Positions 62,938-64,000 of a stretch of 64,000 bases of DNA are shown here, one piece after another. A model generated the notes under the pieces. It worked only from the letters and a program-made list of their open reading frames with translations. It made no database searches and was not told where the DNA came from. Origin of the DNA: Bacillus mesophilus (lineage in GTDB: Bacteria > Bacillota > Bacilli > Bacillales > SA4); the NCBI RefSeq assembly GCF_011008845.1, contig NZ_JAAIWM010000008.1, positions 1 through 64,000 on the forward strand. Direction: 5' to 3'. Every line of letters begins with the position of its first letter. Position 1 is the first letter of the stretch. The translations under genes were made by a program, and so were the position numbers.

Positions 62938-63954
62938 CTAGCCCCCTATATGTGACATTTCTACTTTACTTCGATCACGTTTTACATGACCGCGTTCCTC
63001 TGAATAGCGATCGTTCCTTCCGTTCCATAACTGTTGAAGATGGGTAGAAAGTTCTTCATCTGAAAGTGATGTTCGGAGTGGAGTTCTAATATCATGACCA
63101 TTAGCTGCAAATAAGCAAGTATAAAGTTTACCCTCTGCCGATAATCTAGCACGATTGCAAGAAGAACAAAAAGCATCTGATACGGAAGAAATAACTCCGA
63201 CCTCATCATTTGAACCTACATAGCGAAAACGACTAGCTACTTCCCCAAGATAATTAGGGGCAATTGGTTCGAGTGGCATAACCGTGTTAATCTCTTCGAT
63301 AATCTGTTTTTTTGTGTAAACATCATCAAGCTTCCATTTGTTCGTATTTCCTACATCCATGAACTCTATGAAACGAAGAATATGTCCTTTTTCCCTGAAA
63401 AACCTGGCCATTGGAATGATCTCATCTTCATTCATTCCTTTTTTTACGACCATGTTTATCTTTACTTGAATGCCTGCTGCGGCCGCGGCATCAATACCAT
63501 CCAAAACAGTCTGAACCGTTACCCCTCGGCCATTTATCTTACCAAACACTTCATCCTTAAGTGAATCTAAACTAATTGAAACTCGCTTAAGACCTGCCTC
63601 CTTTAAGGCTTCTGCATATTTTGGTAGAAGGGAGCCATTTGTTGTCATAGCAATGTCTTCTACACCATCAATTTGATTTATCTTTGAAATAAGCAGATGT
63701 AGGTCTTTTCTCATCAAAGGCTCTCCACCTGTAATTCTAATCTTTTGTACACCTAATGTTTCAACGAAAATTCTAGTTAATCGCTCTAACTCTTCAAATG
63801 ATAAAAGCTGATCTCTCCTTAGAAACTCGAAATCTGGGCCGAAAATTTCTGCGGGCATACAATAAGTACAGCGGAAATTACACTTGTCAGTTACGGAAAT
63901 ACGTAAGTCTCTTAGAGGACGATTAAGTTGATCAAGTACTTTTTGATTATTCAA
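62938..63954 (-). CDS. moaA: GTP 3',8-cyclase MoaA
   Basis: Radical-SAM enzyme for the first step of Moco synthesis, converting GTP to 3',8-cyclo-GTP. The 338-residue protein has the N-terminal [4Fe-4S] site Cys25-Cys29-Cys32 (CNFRCTYC), [13 protein letters not shown], the second cluster site in [23 protein letters not shown] and the C-terminal Gly-Gly (HIGG) required in the active site. TTG start with AGGAGGAG upstream. It is on the opposite strand to moeA-moaD. Confidence 0.96.
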   Translation of the reverse strand: MNNQKVLDQLNRPLRDLRISVTDKCNFRCTYCMPAEIFGPDFEFLRRDQLLSFEELERLTRIFVETLGVQKIRITGGEPLMRKDLHLLISKINQIDGVEDIAMTTNGSLLPKYAEALKEAGLKRVSISLDSLKDEVFGKINGRGVTVQTVLDGIDAAAAAGIQVKINMVVKKGMNEDEIIPMARFFREKGHILRFIEFMDVGNTNKWKLDDVYTKKQIIEEINTVMPLEPIAPNYLGEVASRFRYVGSNDEVGVISSVSDAFCSSCNRARLSAEGKLYTCLFAANGHDIRTPLRTSLSDEELSTHLQQLWNGRNDRYSEERGHVKRDRSKVEMSHIGG

Positions 63955-63960
63955 TTAATA

Positions 63961-64000
63961 TTACTCCTCCTTTTTTTCTTGTAAGATTCGATCAGGATGA
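63961..64000 (-). CDS. C-terminal end of a gene upstream of moaA (partial)
   Basis: In the last 40 bases, the minus strand reads HPDRILQEKKEE and then TAA (63961-63963). The moaA ribosome-binding site overlaps this end, which suggests translational coupling. Too short to identify; a gene of the formate dehydrogenase or Moco group would fit the context, but this is a guess. Confidence 0.35.
   Translation of the reverse strand, partial: HPDRILQEKKEE

Overview
The window is chromosomal DNA from a low-GC, endospore-forming Bacillaceae (Bacillus sensu lato). The evidence is the small acid-soluble spore protein genes (sspO, sspN, tlp), a YheC/D-type spore-coat ATP-grasp protein, strong AGGAGG ribosome-binding sites, frequent GTG/TTG starts, and gene order matching the Bacillus subtilis block sspO-citB-yneN-sspN-tlp-yneP-yneQ-yneR-plsY-yneT-parE-parC. 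I cannot name the species. No prophage, insertion sequence, CRISPR array or rRNA gene is visible.

Layout. 1-520: five tRNA genes (Gly, Ile, Asn, Ser, Glu) ending in a terminator. 600-31000: the conserved sspO...parC backbone, interrupted by accessory genes: a tandem AAA+ ATPase, a Nudix gene broken by a stop codon, a CapA-like phosphoesterase, an alpha/beta hydrolase, a methyltransferase, MFS and EamA transporters, a GNAT acetyltransferase, a two-component system, topB, a DEAD-box helicase and a DUF502 membrane protein. 31000-58700: mostly accessory and stress genes: a Ca2+/cation antiporter, an RsgA-type GTPase behind an attenuator-like leader, two orphan oligopeptide-type ABC permeases, a DUF120/riboflavin-kinase-like protein, Mn catalase, WrbA, an MsrA-MsrB fusion, a PAS kinase, a desaturase, HelD, a COG0523 GTPase, a flavin monooxygenase plus ATP-grasp pair, tag, and htrA followed by an ArlRS/YkoGH-like two-component system. 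58783-64000: molybdenum cofactor genes moeA-mobB-moaE-moaD on the plus strand and moaA on the minus strand, separated by a decayed quinone oxidoreductase and two acetyltransferases.

How the genes work together. Aconitase carries a complete CcpC-type operator arrangement. ParE and ParC form topoisomerase IV and are probably co-transcribed. Oxidative-stress functions (Mn catalase, MsrAB, WrbA) lie within 5 kb of each other but in separate transcription units. HtrA has three tandem 11-bp repeats in its upstream region, as expected for an OmpR-family regulator, and such a regulator is encoded just downstream.

The observation most worth following is the leader of the rsgA-like gene (33193-33457). 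It has a near-consensus promoter, a 21-codon upstream reading frame with its own ribosome-binding site, mutually exclusive RNA pairings and two tandem intrinsic terminators. This is the architecture of ribosome-mediated transcription attenuation of a ribosome-associated GTPase. Other points are two genes each interrupted by one in-frame stop, a quinone oxidoreductase reduced to its two ends, and a 165-bp intergenic element that can fold into a three-armed structure. All identifications come from reading the sequence; no database search was run.
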